Shown piece by piece: positions 33,100-41,376 of a stretch of DNA of 42,010 nucleotides. A program made the translations under genes and the position numbers. The stretch spans positions 1-42,010 of the forward strand of contig CAMOWQ010000006.1 in assembly GCA_946628495.1 (NCBI GenBank), written 5' to 3'. Position 1 is the first letter of the stretch. Each line of letters starts with the position of its first letter. Below the pieces are notes generated by a model, which was given only the letters and a program-made list of their open reading frames with translations, was not told the DNA's origin and did no database searches. This DNA comes from an uncultured Treponema sp. (GTDB lineage Bacteria > Spirochaetota > Spirochaetia > Treponematales > Treponemataceae).

Positions 33100-35094
33100 T
33101 TATTTCATACGAGGACCGAATGGGCGACTACCTTCCTGTGGACCGCCGTTTGAACCTACGTTAGAAGCCGTATATATATAGTTTCCTGCCGATATGCTGA
33201 ATGTCGTTGTTGCAGAACCTCCGCTTACAGTCGGCATTGTAGTGTAAAGATTGTGAAACCTTGTTCCTCCGTTTACAGTTACGCTCTTTTTTACGGTATA
33301 GGTCGTGCCTGTTTTAAATTCTGGCGAAGAAAGAATCATTATTGAACCAGTACTTGACGGAAGAGTATATGCAAACACCGCGTTTCCATCCTCGTCGGTA
33401 ATTGCCATCGTTGTGTTCGCGCTGCCGTAGTAACTGTTGGAAAGAACTGCCGTTGCGGTCGTACAGTTTTTCGGTGATGAATAATTATTTGTTCCAAGGC
33501 CTACAAGAAGTCCGCCAGTAATTTTAAACGGATTATTGTCGCAGTCAAAAGCGCATTCAGGTTCCCTTATTCCTATTGCAACAATTGTTCCACCGTTTAT
33601 TGTAATTCCGCTGCTTCCGTTTGCATCAATTGCATCATTCTGGGAACTGTAAGCATAAATTGCGCCGCCGTTTATAGTGATGTTTCCGCCTGCATTAATT
33701 GCATCGTCCGTACAGTTGAGTGTAATTGTTCCTGCATTTATGTTCAGGTTTGACTTTGCTTCAATTCCTTCTGGAGAACAGCTTTCGCCGGTAGACTGGT
33801 TTTCGTATGGAGTTCCTGTGGTAGTTATGTTAATAGTCCCTCCGTTAATTTCTACATAAGGATTTGGCGTAGTCATAGAAGTTCCGCTTAAAAATGTTGT
33901 GTAAAGTAGAGATTTATTTGCCGTTGCAGTGTAGGTTGAATTATTAATCTCGCTTTCCGAAGATTTCCAGTGAGCAGTAATTCCTTTTGCTACAGTATTT
34001 ATAGTAAGGTTTCCGCCATTAATGATTACAAATCCTGCTCCTGCTGTGTATTCAACTGTAAGGTCATCTTCATCAGCATCTTCTCCTTCAACTTTTATAC
34101 CGACGCTTTCGTCATCGGTAAGAGTTCCTTTTCCTGTAAGGTTGATGTTTCCGCTGTCGATTATTACACCGTTCAGGCTTCTAAGACAATCGCGGCCAGT
34201 TGTTCCGCTTACGTTTACGTTAAGTGTAAGGTTTGCAATCCTTATGTAATCCTTGCTGTAAACTGCATGTTTATATCCTTTGTTTTCGATGTTGAGTGTG
34301 CCGCCTTCAGTTGCAGAAGTTTCTCCTGTGAAAATTAAAGCACCTTTTGAATATACAGAACCTTTTTTATCATCATACATTGTTGCAGTCTGATTCAGGC
34401 TTCTTGTATCGGTAAGCGTGTTTTCCGTTCCAGCTGGTACTACAATGAACGTCCTTTGTTCCGAACTGAACCTTAAAACAGGACCCGCTCCGTTTTCGCT
34501 TGTAATATTGGTATTATTAAGAACGACAGCTGCATCAGTTTTTTTATTCTTTATGAAAACCGTACCCGTATAGTTTCCTGAAAGCACATATTTGATTTTG
34601 CCGGTTCCTTTATACTGTAAAATTATTCCGTTTGAAGCGGCATCAATTTCGCTGCCGTCTGAAGCCGTTCCTTCCTGTGTGTTTATGGTTTTTACGATAG
34701 TAAGTTTTGTGTCTGCAATTTTCCCAAGTGAAGTTTCTTCTGTTGCCGCGTTTACTGCTTTAGAAGAATCTTCTCCGATATAAGCTGAAGCTTCCGTGCC
34801 GTTGAATATTACATAGACAATGCCGTCGGCGGTAAAGTTTTCGTATAAATCTTCAGAAATAATGCATGAGGCATTTGCAGTATCGGTGTTTTTATAGGAA
34901 TTTGAACCGGTGTTGTCTGTAATGCCTTCATCTATAATTGCTGATTGAGAAGAACTGCTTGCGTTATCCGATATGCCATTTTCATTTTCAGATGGAATTC
35001 TTGATTCAAGCGGATTTTCGCATGAAGAAAACATAAAAAATGTTGCTGCCATACCTAACAGCAGTTTTGTAAATTTTTTTGAAAGTATTTTCAT
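33100..35094 (-). CDS. Cthe_2159-like carbohydrate-binding beta-helix lipoprotein
   Basis: 664 residues from ATG 35094: AGGAGG (35104-35099) lies directly upstream. The 25 further open codons upstream are repeat sequence. Lipobox FSSC, Cys25. A Ser/Asn-rich linker (~28-75) leads to a right-handed beta-helix with repeated xIxINGG turns (NINLTGKG, NGGNLTINT, NGGTINITT, NAGTITLNC, NGGAIYAYSSQNDAIDANG, NGGTIVAIG). This matches the Cthe_2159 (DUF4353) family, whose founding member has polysaccharide-lyase-like structure and binds cellulose and pectic acid. Binding is therefore likely; catalysis is not evident. It is divergent from a two-component operon, with putative response-regulator boxes between them. 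The leader contains two 42-nt repeats. The C-terminus is Gly/Pro/Arg-rich. Confidence 0.85.
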   Translation of the reverse strand: MKILSKKFTKLLLGMAATFFMFSSCENPLESRIPSENENGISDNASSSSQSAIIDEGITDNTGSNSYKNTDTANASCIISEDLYENFTADGIVYVIFNGTEASAYIGEDSSKAVNAATEETSLGKIADTKLTIVKTINTQEGTASDGSEIDAASNGIILQYKGTGKIKYVLSGNYTGTVFIKNKKTDAAVVLNNTNITSENGAGPVLRFSSEQRTFIVVPAGTENTLTDTRSLNQTATMYDDKKGSVYSKGALIFTGETSATEGGTLNIENKGYKHAVYSKDYIRIANLTLNVNVSGTTGRDCLRSLNGVIIDSGNINLTGKGTLTDDESVGIKVEGEDADEDDLTVEYTAGAGFVIINGGNLTINTVAKGITAHWKSSESEINNSTYTATANKSLLYTTFLSGTSMTTPNPYVEINGGTINITTTGTPYENQSTGESCSPEGIEAKSNLNINAGTITLNCTDDAINAGGNITINGGAIYAYSSQNDAIDANGSSGITINGGTIVAIGIREPECAFDCDNNPFKITGGLLVGLGTNNYSSPKNCTTATAVLSNSYYGSANTTMAITDEDGNAVFAYTLPSSTGSIMILSSPEFKTGTTYTVKKSVTVNGGTRFHNLYTTMPTVSGGSATTTFSISAGNYIYTASNVGSNGGPQEGSRPFGPRMK

Positions 35095-35105
35095 ATTACC
35101 TCCTG

Positions 35106-35147
35106 TGTAAGGCCGCACGGCAGGCGGCCGGTGTTCAATAGCAAAGC
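35106..35147. repeat. 42-bp direct repeat, copy 1
   Basis: Identical to 35190-35231 (offset 84 bp). It contains the perfect stem GGCCGC/GCGGCC (35111-35116 with 35124-35129). It borders the Shine-Dalgarno of the lipoprotein gene. The similarity continues weakly into that site: AGGAGG here and AGGAA beside the other copy. This looks like a tandem duplication of part of the leader. Confidence 0.85.
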
Positions 35148-35182
35148 GTAAAGAAAATTGCGCATGCAATTTTTAGCTTTAC
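35148..35182. other. Strong hairpin between the 42-bp repeats
   Basis: GTAAAG and AAAATTGC (35148-35161) pair with GCAATTTT and CTTTAC (35066-relative partner at 35166-35173 and 35177-35182), with a GCAT loop and a 3-nt bulge. Fourteen pairs in total. It would form in the 5' leader of the lipoprotein mRNA. Confidence 0.6.
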
Positions 35183-35189
35183 TTCCTAA

Positions 35190-35231
35190 TGTAAGGCCGC
35201 ACGGCAGGCGGCCGGTGTTCAATAGCAAAGC
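35190..35231. repeat. 42-bp direct repeat, copy 2
   Basis: Exact second copy of 35106-35147, with the same GGCCGC/GCGGCC stem. Its distal end coincides with the predicted transcription start of the lipoprotein gene. Confidence 0.85.
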
Positions 35232-35237
35232 TTTGTG

Positions 35238-35265
35238 TTTTTACTGTACTTTACAATCTCTGCAA
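35238..35265 (-). promoter_or_regulatory. Candidate promoter of the Cthe_2159-like lipoprotein gene
   Basis: On the - strand TTGCAG (35265-35260), a 16-nt spacer and TAAAAA (35243-35238). It would give a leader of about 137 nt holding both 42-nt repeats. Confidence 0.4.
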
Positions 35266-35280
35266 AATCTTGAATTGTCC

Positions 35281-35313
35281 CTAAGAGAAATCTAAGAGAA
35301 CTCTTAGAAAACT
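35281..35313. promoter_or_regulatory. Three 11-bp-spaced direct repeats, candidate response-regulator operator
   Basis: CTAAGAGAAAT (35281-35291), CTAAGAGAACT (35292-35302) and CTTAGAAAACT (35303-35313) follow each other at exactly 11-bp spacing, the usual arrangement of OmpR/PhoB-family boxes. The second and third also form the inverted repeat CTAAGAG-AA-CTCTTAG. They lie about 50-82 bp upstream of the predicted start of the two-component operon and about 50-80 bp from that of the divergent lipoprotein gene. Confidence 0.6.
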
Positions 35314-35350
35314 TATGACAATTTTTCATTTATTTTTTTTTAATTTGCCC

Positions 35351-35356
35351 TATACT
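35351..35356 (+). promoter_or_regulatory. -10 box of the two-component operon
   Basis: TATACT ending 6 nt before ATG 35363, with no recognisable -35 at the proper distance and no Shine-Dalgarno. This fits an activator-dependent promoter producing a leaderless mRNA. Confidence 0.5.
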
Positions 35357-35362
35357 TTGGAT

Positions 35363-35950
35363 ATGCTGTTTTCGAGTATAAAAGTTTCCGGAAATTCCGG
35401 GCGGAAAATACTGCTGGTTTTCTCTTTTATTCTGTTTGCGGGGTTATCGTATGCTCAACCAAAAAACAATCAAAAACCTTCGAATCCTATGGAAGGGCAT
35501 CCACCACCAGCACCGCAAGAACCACTGAATAAAGGAGAAAATCCGAAACAGCCTCTTGAATTGCCTCCGGATGATTTAGTGCCGCCACCACCTTCACCTG
35601 AAAAAAAAGATGGTGTAATTATGAATTACAGGGGGATACGTACTTATTCAGTACAGTTTCCGTTAAAAGTAAGAAATGTAAAATGCAGCAGAGTTGATGA
35701 AAATACAATTGTTATTGAAATTGCTTTTAATCAAAGTATAGATCCGCGTTCTATAAAAAAAGCTTCTATATTAATTGATGGAGAAGAGATAGAAAAATCG
35801 CCGAGGTTTTTCTTCAATAAAAAAGGTGATACGGTAAAGTTTGAACTGGCATTTTGTAAAGATGAATTCGAACTTAAAATGCAGGGCATCTGTTCCTTTG
35901 ACGGAAGTGTGATGGAAAATGAAACAAAACTGATAAAGGTGGAAGAGTGA
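35363..35950 (+). CDS. Secreted Pro-rich protein with Ig-like C-terminal domain, in a two-component operon
   Basis: 195 residues from ATG 35363, preferred over ATG 35315 because the signal peptide is then compact (hydrophobic stretch ILLVFSFILFAGLSYA-Q) and a -10 box lies just upstream. Mature residues ~33-85 are a Pro/Gln/Lys-rich spacer with several PPP or PPPP runs. Residues ~85-195 form a small all-beta domain (NTIVIEIAFNQSIDPRSIKKASI, DTVKFELAFC) similar in style to SbsA/Big_5 Ig-like domains. It ends 3 nt before the response regulator, so the three genes form an operon. Being exported and encoded with a kinase that has a periplasmic sensor loop, it could be a sensory partner or a target; this is inference. 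Confidence 0.75.
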   Translation: MLFSSIKVSGNSGRKILLVFSFILFAGLSYAQPKNNQKPSNPMEGHPPPAPQEPLNKGENPKQPLELPPDDLVPPPPSPEKKDGVIMNYRGIRTYSVQFPLKVRNVKCSRVDENTIVIEIAFNQSIDPRSIKKASILIDGEEIEKSPRFFFNKKGDTVKFELAFCKDEFELKMQGICSFDGSVMENETKLIKVEE

Positions 35951-35953
35951 TTT

Positions 35954-36622
35954 ATGAAGATACTTGTTGTTGAAGATGATAAGGGAATTTCTGATTTTAT
36001 AATACCTGAGCTTGAACATGAAGGTTATGAAACAAGGCTTGCTGTAACCGGACGCGAGGCATTGGAAAAATTCGATGAGGAACAGCCCGACCTTGTGCTT
36101 CTTGATATAATGCTTCCCGAACTGAACGGACTTGAAGTTTTAAGACGGCTCCGGGCAAAATCAACTGTGCCTGTTATTTTAGAAACTGCACGCGGAGAAT
36201 CAATCGATAAGACAAACGGACTTAATCTTGGTGCCGACGATTATATTTCCAAGCCGTTTGAAATTGATGAACTTCTTGCAAGAATAAACGCACTTTTCCG
36301 CCGCATTGATTTTTCTTCTCATAAGGAAGAGGCTCTTACTCTCCGCGAACTTCAGCTTAATCTTGACCGCATGAGTTGTACTGTCGCGGCTCAGGAAATT
36401 ATTCTTTCAAAAACGGAATTTATGCTTCTGAAACTGTTTATGGAAAATCAGGGTAAGGTGCTTTCGCGTTCGAAGATTATTGATGGAATCTGGGGCGAAG
36501 GGCATTTTATAGACGAAAATACAGTTGATGTTTACGTCGGTTATCTGCGCACAAAGTTTTCTGATAAAACAAAGGATGAATTCATAAAAACGGTACGTGG
36601 AACCGGTTATATGATGGTTTAG
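35954..36622 (+). CDS. OmpR/PhoB-family response regulator
   Basis: 222 residues. Receiver domain (1-~115) with acidic pair E7/D8/D9, phospho-acceptor D51 (LVLLDIMLPELNG), T78 (ILETARG) and K100 (ISKPF). The winged-helix DNA-binding domain (~130-222) shows LSKTEFMLLKLF, VLSRSKIIDGIWG, VDVYVGYLRTKF and TVRGTGYMM. Phosphorylation by the kinase 11 nt downstream should control DNA binding. The 11-bp-spaced boxes at 35281-35313 are the obvious candidate target, implying autoregulation and control of the divergent lipoprotein gene. The start ATG follows the previous stop by 3 nt, with a purine-rich GGTGGAAGAG upstream. Confidence 0.95.
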   Translation: MKILVVEDDKGISDFIIPELEHEGYETRLAVTGREALEKFDEEQPDLVLLDIMLPELNGLEVLRRLRAKSTVPVILETARGESIDKTNGLNLGADDYISKPFEIDELLARINALFRRIDFSSHKEEALTLRELQLNLDRMSCTVAAQEIILSKTEFMLLKLFMENQGKVLSRSKIIDGIWGEGHFIDENTVDVYVGYLRTKFSDKTKDEFIKTVRGTGYMMV

Positions 36623-36633
36623 CGGAGGCAAAA

Positions 36634-38103
36634 ATGCGTAGTTTCGCGATAAGACTTTCGTTGCGTTTTATGTTTGTCCTGATGTTCGCGGTGATGCTGC
36701 TTTCGCTGTTTTTCCTTGTTTTTACGGGAAGCCTTGTAAGGGCAGGGCAGACTTCAGAACTCCGCGATGCAGAGGCAAAGGTGTTTGCAGCTGTAGAAGT
36801 TCTGGCGTTTTCAAATACAATGTCAGCGGATGACTCAACTGAAAAATCTGTGATGTTTTTTTCAGAAGATATTGCACAAAATCTTATTATTGATAATATT
36901 CCATATTATCTGACTTACTCCGTTTATATTCCTGAAAAAAGCACGGTTCTTGCCACAAATGACCCTTTTCTTCCCCTTCTTTCCGAAACAAAAGGGAAAG
37001 CTGTCCGCTATTTTGCAAAAAATTTTTTTATAGACGGAAATCTTGATATTCTTTATTATGCAGCTTCTCATCAACTTGGAAACGAAAATGTAATTTGCGA
37101 AGTTTCTGTTAATGTCGAAAATAATGCTTTTACCATGATTTTTTCGAAACTCCCGCTTGCCCTTCTTTTTATGACTCTGCCGGTTTTAGTTCTGTCATTT
37201 CTGCTTTCTCTGTTCATTACAAAAAATACGATAAAACCGGTTGTAAAAATTACAAGGGCAGCTCAGTCCATGACGACGGAAAATCTTGACGGGCAGCTTC
37301 CATTAACAGGCCGCAATGATGAAATAGATGAACTTTCGAGAACGTTTAATTCACTTTTTTTACGGATTAAGGCTGATTTTGACCGTGAAAGGCAGTTTTC
37401 AAGCAATGTTTCGCACGAACTGAATACTCCGCTTACAGTAATTTCAGGGCAGACTAATCTGCTTCTTCGTTGGGGAAAAGATAATCCTGAGCAACTGGAA
37501 AAATCGCTGAATGCTATTAAAAATGAATCAAAATCCATGCACACTATAATAGAAAATCTTCTTCAGATTTCCAGAATTGAAAGCGGACGTATTAAACCTC
37601 AGTTTTGTGATGTTGATATCCGGGAACTTTTTGAACGTGTTGCAGAAGAATTTAAGGCTGTTGCTCCGAATGTCCGTTTTGAAATAAAATTCGGCGATGA
37701 AAATGGTTCGTACAGCGATGCAGAAGCCTTAAAAAATAAGCTCTTTTATAATCTGCATCTTAATACCGATTCAGAAATGCTTCATCAGATTCTGACAGTG
37801 CTTATTTCCAATAGTGTAAAGTTTGCAGGAAATGATTGTACCGTACGCCTTGTCGCTGTCCGAACGGAGCAGGGAATTATCCTTACAGAAAGTGATGATG
37901 GTCCTGGAATTTCTTGCGAAGCATTGCCTCATGTTTTTGAACGTTTTTACCGTGCAGATGAAGCACACGTGCGTTCTGCAGGCGGTAGCGGACTTGGTCT
38001 TTCAATTGCAAAAACCCTTTGTGATGCTGTTGGCGCAGAAATTTCTGCCGGGAACGCAGAGCCTCATGGAGCTTTGTTCAAACTGAGTTTTAAAGGTAAA
38101 TAA
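36634..38103 (+). CDS. Membrane sensor histidine kinase
   Basis: 489 residues; GGAGG 6-10 nt before the ATG. TM1 at ~12-33, a periplasmic sensor region (~35-170, no recognised domain), TM2 at ~173-195 and a HAMP linker (~196-248). HisKA follows with phospho-acceptor H261 (NVSHELNTPL). The HATPase domain has N393 (ISNSVKFA), DDGPG (421-425), FERFYRAD (435-442) and GGSGLGLSIAK (450-460). All catalytic boxes are intact. It is the cognate kinase of the upstream regulator by operon position. The signal is unknown; the neighbouring carbohydrate-binding lipoprotein and arabinofuranosidase suggest a polysaccharide-derived cue. The transcript ends at the hairpin 38107-38136. Confidence 0.95.
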   Translation: MRSFAIRLSLRFMFVLMFAVMLLSLFFLVFTGSLVRAGQTSELRDAEAKVFAAVEVLAFSNTMSADDSTEKSVMFFSEDIAQNLIIDNIPYYLTYSVYIPEKSTVLATNDPFLPLLSETKGKAVRYFAKNFFIDGNLDILYYAASHQLGNENVICEVSVNVENNAFTMIFSKLPLALLFMTLPVLVLSFLLSLFITKNTIKPVVKITRAAQSMTTENLDGQLPLTGRNDEIDELSRTFNSLFLRIKADFDRERQFSSNVSHELNTPLTVISGQTNLLLRWGKDNPEQLEKSLNAIKNESKSMHTIIENLLQISRIESGRIKPQFCDVDIRELFERVAEEFKAVAPNVRFEIKFGDENGSYSDAEALKNKLFYNLHLNTDSEMLHQILTVLISNSVKFAGNDCTVRLVAVRTEQGIILTESDDGPGISCEALPHVFERFYRADEAHVRSAGGSGLGLSIAKTLCDAVGAEISAGNAEPHGALFKLSFKGK

Positions 38104-38106
38104 AAG

Positions 38107-38136
38107 GGCAGACTCTGTGAGTTTTTTGAGTCTGCC
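38107..38136. terminator. Bidirectional terminator between the kinase and arabinofuranosidase genes
   Basis: A perfect 9-bp stem GGCAGACTC (38107-38115) with GAGTCTGCC (38128-38136) followed by TTGTTCTTTT on the + strand, in the 41-nt gap between convergent stops. Confidence 0.85.
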
Positions 38137-38144
38137 TTGTTCTT

Positions 38145-39767
38145 TTATTCAAAAATAATTACGTTCCACGAAAGCGGCTGAACTTTTGTTGCTGCAATGC
38201 CGTTTTCCAGTTTTGCAGTTTTGTTTTCGGCTGGGGCTTTCCAGTCGTTGCCGTAACCGCTTTTTGCTTCAAAATCTTTACTGAACATTTCGTAATGAGT
38301 AATTTTTGAAAAACGCTGTGCTGTAGAACCTGCTTCACCAATTTCTGCAAATCCGCGGACATCTAAATCCAAAGGATATTCTTCTTTTTCGTTTCTGTTA
38401 ATTACAAAAACTGCAAGGCGTCCTGAGTTTTCGTCCCAGGCACACGCGCTGTCTATGTAGTTTACGTTGTTCTTTCCTGTATACTGTGATGTATCATCAA
38501 TTGCATAGCCAGGCATATCAAAAGTTTCTGAATCAACACTAACCTGCAAAGAAGTACCGCGTGCAAACTCAATCAGCTGGCGGAAGGCGTAATGAGTTGC
38601 TGCTTTCCATACATGGTCGTGATTTGCACTTGCAAGGGCATTCAATCCGCCTGTCATACATCCGATTTTTACACGGTCTGCATGGCGCAGTAAGGCAAGC
38701 TGAATGGAAGTCATGCTCAAAAGTTTAATCATATCTCCGCCCGGAAATTCCCGTTCTGGCATATTATCAGGATCATGGCGGATATACTGACGTTCCGGGT
38801 CAAAGTGATAGTGAGTTCGTGCCATATTGTAAATGCCGTAACCTGGATGAAGTTCGCCGAATGGTTTTTGGAACGCGCCGTATTCATCAAAAGAAATATT
38901 TACTTTTCGAGGAGAGCGGTGTTTTGCCTGAATATAGTCGAGCATGGCAGCTTCGGTATTAATAAAATCTTCGTAATAAAGTGAACCGCCGAGTAAAGAC
39001 AAAGTATCACCAGGTTTTGCAATGTGATAGTGGTGAAGTGCAAGGTAATCAACCGTATCATAACACTGATCCATAACTTTTGCTTCCCATTCAGGATAGT
39101 GATCCATAAACGAAGCCGAAGAACCGCATGCAACTGTTTCTATAGAAGCATCAATCCACTTCATAGCTTTTGAAGCTTCGTGGCATAAAGTTCCGTAACC
39201 AGTTGGATTTTTTTCCCAGGAACCAAGCTGCCAGTGACCGTCCATTTCGTTACCAAGACACCAGGTTTTTACACCGTAAGGTTTTTCGTGTCCGTATTTG
39301 CGGCGTAAATCAGACCAGTATGTTCCGCCTTCGTGATTTGTATATTCAACACAATCCATTGCATCCTGAAGATTGCCCGTTCCTAGATTTACTGTATAAA
39401 TTGGTGCAGTTCCAGCTTTTTCTGCCCACTGCAAATATTCATCGTGACCAACATCATTAGGAATATACTGATACCATGCAGGATCAAGATGAACTTTGCG
39501 ACCTTCCATAGGACCAATTGAATCTTTCCACTGCCATGCCGAAACAAAATTACCGCCAGGCATACGGACAGCCGGCAATCCTGTTTCCCTCAAGGCATTT
39601 ATAAAATCAGTACGGAATCCCTGCGAATCTGCTGTCGGGTGCTTTGGATTATACATCGTTCCGTTTACCATAGTTCCAATCGGTTCCAGAAATGCAGAAA
39701 AAAGGCGTGGAGAAATCTCCCCAATCTTAAATTTCGGATGAACTGTAATTCTTGCTTTTTTTGACAT
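38145..39767 (-). CDS. GH51 alpha-L-arabinofuranosidase
   Basis: 540 residues, cytoplasmic (no signal peptide). Retaining glycosidase of family GH51, removing terminal arabinofuranose from arabinan or arabinoxylan oligosaccharides. It starts in the family fashion (ISPRLFSAFLEPIG). VRMPGGNFVSAWQWKDSIGP precedes the catalytic barrel strands. CLGNEMDGHWQLG contains the probable acid/base E174. NISFDEYGAF contains the probable nucleophile E295, with Tyr where Trp is common after DE. ALHHYH (~243-248) and the C-terminal beta domain are present. GAGAGGA precedes the ATG. No transporter or sugar-isomerase gene adjoins it, so arabinose metabolism must be encoded elsewhere. Confidence 0.93.
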   Translation of the reverse strand: MSKKARITVHPKFKIGEISPRLFSAFLEPIGTMVNGTMYNPKHPTADSQGFRTDFINALRETGLPAVRMPGGNFVSAWQWKDSIGPMEGRKVHLDPAWYQYIPNDVGHDEYLQWAEKAGTAPIYTVNLGTGNLQDAMDCVEYTNHEGGTYWSDLRRKYGHEKPYGVKTWCLGNEMDGHWQLGSWEKNPTGYGTLCHEASKAMKWIDASIETVACGSSASFMDHYPEWEAKVMDQCYDTVDYLALHHYHIAKPGDTLSLLGGSLYYEDFINTEAAMLDYIQAKHRSPRKVNISFDEYGAFQKPFGELHPGYGIYNMARTHYHFDPERQYIRHDPDNMPEREFPGGDMIKLLSMTSIQLALLRHADRVKIGCMTGGLNALASANHDHVWKAATHYAFRQLIEFARGTSLQVSVDSETFDMPGYAIDDTSQYTGKNNVNYIDSACAWDENSGRLAVFVINRNEKEEYPLDLDVRGFAEIGEAGSTAQRFSKITHYEMFSKDFEAKSGYGNDWKAPAENKTAKLENGIAATKVQPLSWNVIIFE

Positions 39768-39812
39768 AGTTTTTCCTCTCTATCTTTTTATAATTGTATC
39801 ACATGTTTCTGT

Positions 39813-41159
39813 TTATTTTACCAGTGCATGCTTTTGCCATCGTTTGCTCTTCCATCTCCAGAGCATTACAAAACCGCGGGTTGTTTCGTCAGTACCAATT
39901 CCAAGCCAGAAGCCTACAAGACCAAGTCCGAATTTTATTCCTAAAATGTAGCTTCCTAAAACCATGAACGTCCAGTTTGAAAAAATGCCGTACAAAACCG
40001 GGAACCGTACATCGCCAGCTCCTTTTAAAGCTCCAACGTAAATTAAATTCAAAGAACGGCCGAATTCAATATAAGCAGAATAAATTAAAAGCGTACTTAC
40101 AAAAGCAACGACTTCCGGAATGTCTGTAAAGATTCCAATTACAGGATGTTTGATAAGGTTTACAACCACCATCATAACCATGGAACAGGTTGTTGCTACC
40201 AGCTGATATCTGAAAACTTTTTTATAAACAATATCATTCTGTTTTGCGCCGACAAAATATCCTGCCTTGATTTGTGTTGCCTGACCGATTGCAATTGCAG
40301 CAACAAATACGAATCGAAGAATGGTCATCGTGTAAACTTGAGCCGACATTGCATAAGTTCCAAGCGTAGAAATCATTGCCATAATTGTAATCTGGCTTAC
40401 GTTGTAAGAAAGGCTTTCTCCTGCGGTAGGCACTCCAACTTTTAAAACAAGACGGAAAGCTTCGCGCGGAACCTTTGTAATTCCGTGCAGATGGAAAACA
40501 ACATCCTTGCGTCGTTTTATAAATGTGCGGAACAAAATGCAGGAAACCAGCATGGAAAGACCTGAAGCGCCTGCAACTCCTGGAACTCCAAGAACAGGAA
40601 GTCCGAACCAGCCGTAAAGCGACAGAGCATTTCCCAGAACGTTCGTAAGGTTTGCAACAATGGATGTTATCATTGCTTCGCTTGTGTAACCGTAACTTCT
40701 TAAAATTGCTCCCTGCAAAAGACTGAATGCCTGGAAGAAACAGCAGATGCCGCCGTAAATTACAAAATACTGCCATGCGTAGTGGCGGACAATCGGGTCA
40801 AGAGTGTAGCGGTCCAGAAGCCAGCCTGTTCCAAGAATTACAAGGGCAGTCATAAAAATTGACATTGCAAAAACCATGATTGCGCCGGCCTGTGCAATAT
40901 GATTCAGTTCATCTTCTGATTTTTCAGCTCCAAGATACTGTGCAAGAACAATAGAACAGCCGGTTCCAATTACAGAAAATAAAATCACTAGAAAAAATGA
41001 ATATTGAGAAACAAGTCCAACAGCTGCAACTGCATCATTACTGTATGAACTGAGCATAATTGTGTCTACAGATGAAACTAAAATACGGAAAAACTGCTCC
41101 ATCGCAATCGGGAGCGTAAGTTTGAGCATTGGCAGAGCGCCACGGTTTTTATTCGTCAT
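39813..41159 (-). CDS. MATE-family multidrug/toxin efflux transporter
   Basis: 448 residues with 12 predicted membrane helices in two repeated halves. The N-terminal half has LTLPIAMEQFFRILVSSVDTIMLS and the mid-protein GVPTAGESLSYNVSQITIMAMI begins the second half, the usual internal repeat of the family. The end, LVGFWLGIGTDETTRGFVMLWRW, is also typical. It exchanges Na+ or H+ for cationic compounds; the substrate is unknown. ATG 41159 has TAAAAT ending 6 nt upstream (41171-41166), and an AAGGA 12 nt upstream that is rather far for a Shine-Dalgarno. It is 45 nt upstream of the arabinofuranosidase on the same strand and could be co-transcribed with it. It is divergent from valS. Confidence 0.92.
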   Translation of the reverse strand: MTNKNRGALPMLKLTLPIAMEQFFRILVSSVDTIMLSSYSNDAVAAVGLVSQYSFFLVILFSVIGTGCSIVLAQYLGAEKSEDELNHIAQAGAIMVFAMSIFMTALVILGTGWLLDRYTLDPIVRHYAWQYFVIYGGICCFFQAFSLLQGAILRSYGYTSEAMITSIVANLTNVLGNALSLYGWFGLPVLGVPGVAGASGLSMLVSCILFRTFIKRRKDVVFHLHGITKVPREAFRLVLKVGVPTAGESLSYNVSQITIMAMISTLGTYAMSAQVYTMTILRFVFVAAIAIGQATQIKAGYFVGAKQNDIVYKKVFRYQLVATTCSMVMMVVVNLIKHPVIGIFTDIPEVVAFVSTLLIYSAYIEFGRSLNLIYVGALKGAGDVRFPVLYGIFSNWTFMVLGSYILGIKFGLGLVGFWLGIGTDETTRGFVMLWRWKSKRWQKHALVK

Positions 41160-41305
41160 GAATGTATTTTATCCTTTTGTAAAGAATGAAAATAGTCTGA
41201 TTCTATTCAGATTTTGTATGAAAAATACAGTAAAAACGTAAGAAAATCAAAGGATTTTTAACAAAGAAATGATGTATATATTAGAAAACAGTTTGATTTA
41301 AAACA

Positions 41306-41334
41306 TTGATACTAACTGCCAAATTCATTATAAT
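41306..41334 (+). promoter_or_regulatory. valS promoter
   Basis: TTGATA (41306-41311), a 17-nt spacer and a perfect TATAAT (41329-41334), giving a start near 41341 and a leader of about 36 nt. This is the best sigma-70-type promoter in the window. The rest of the 217-nt divergent gap is AT-rich with nothing else recognised. Confidence 0.8.
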
Positions 41335-41376
41335 CAGCACAATATTTTTTAATAAATGCTTTGTGAGGATGACAGA

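Noticed and set aside
35092..35169. N-terminal extension of the carbohydrate-binding lipoprotein from an upstream TTG
   Set aside because: AGGAGG and a standard lipoprotein signal peptide fix the start at 35094; the extra codons translate the direct repeat.
35106..35231. CRISPR-like repeat pair
   Set aside because: There are only two copies, the intervening sequence is itself a perfect hairpin, and no cas gene is present.
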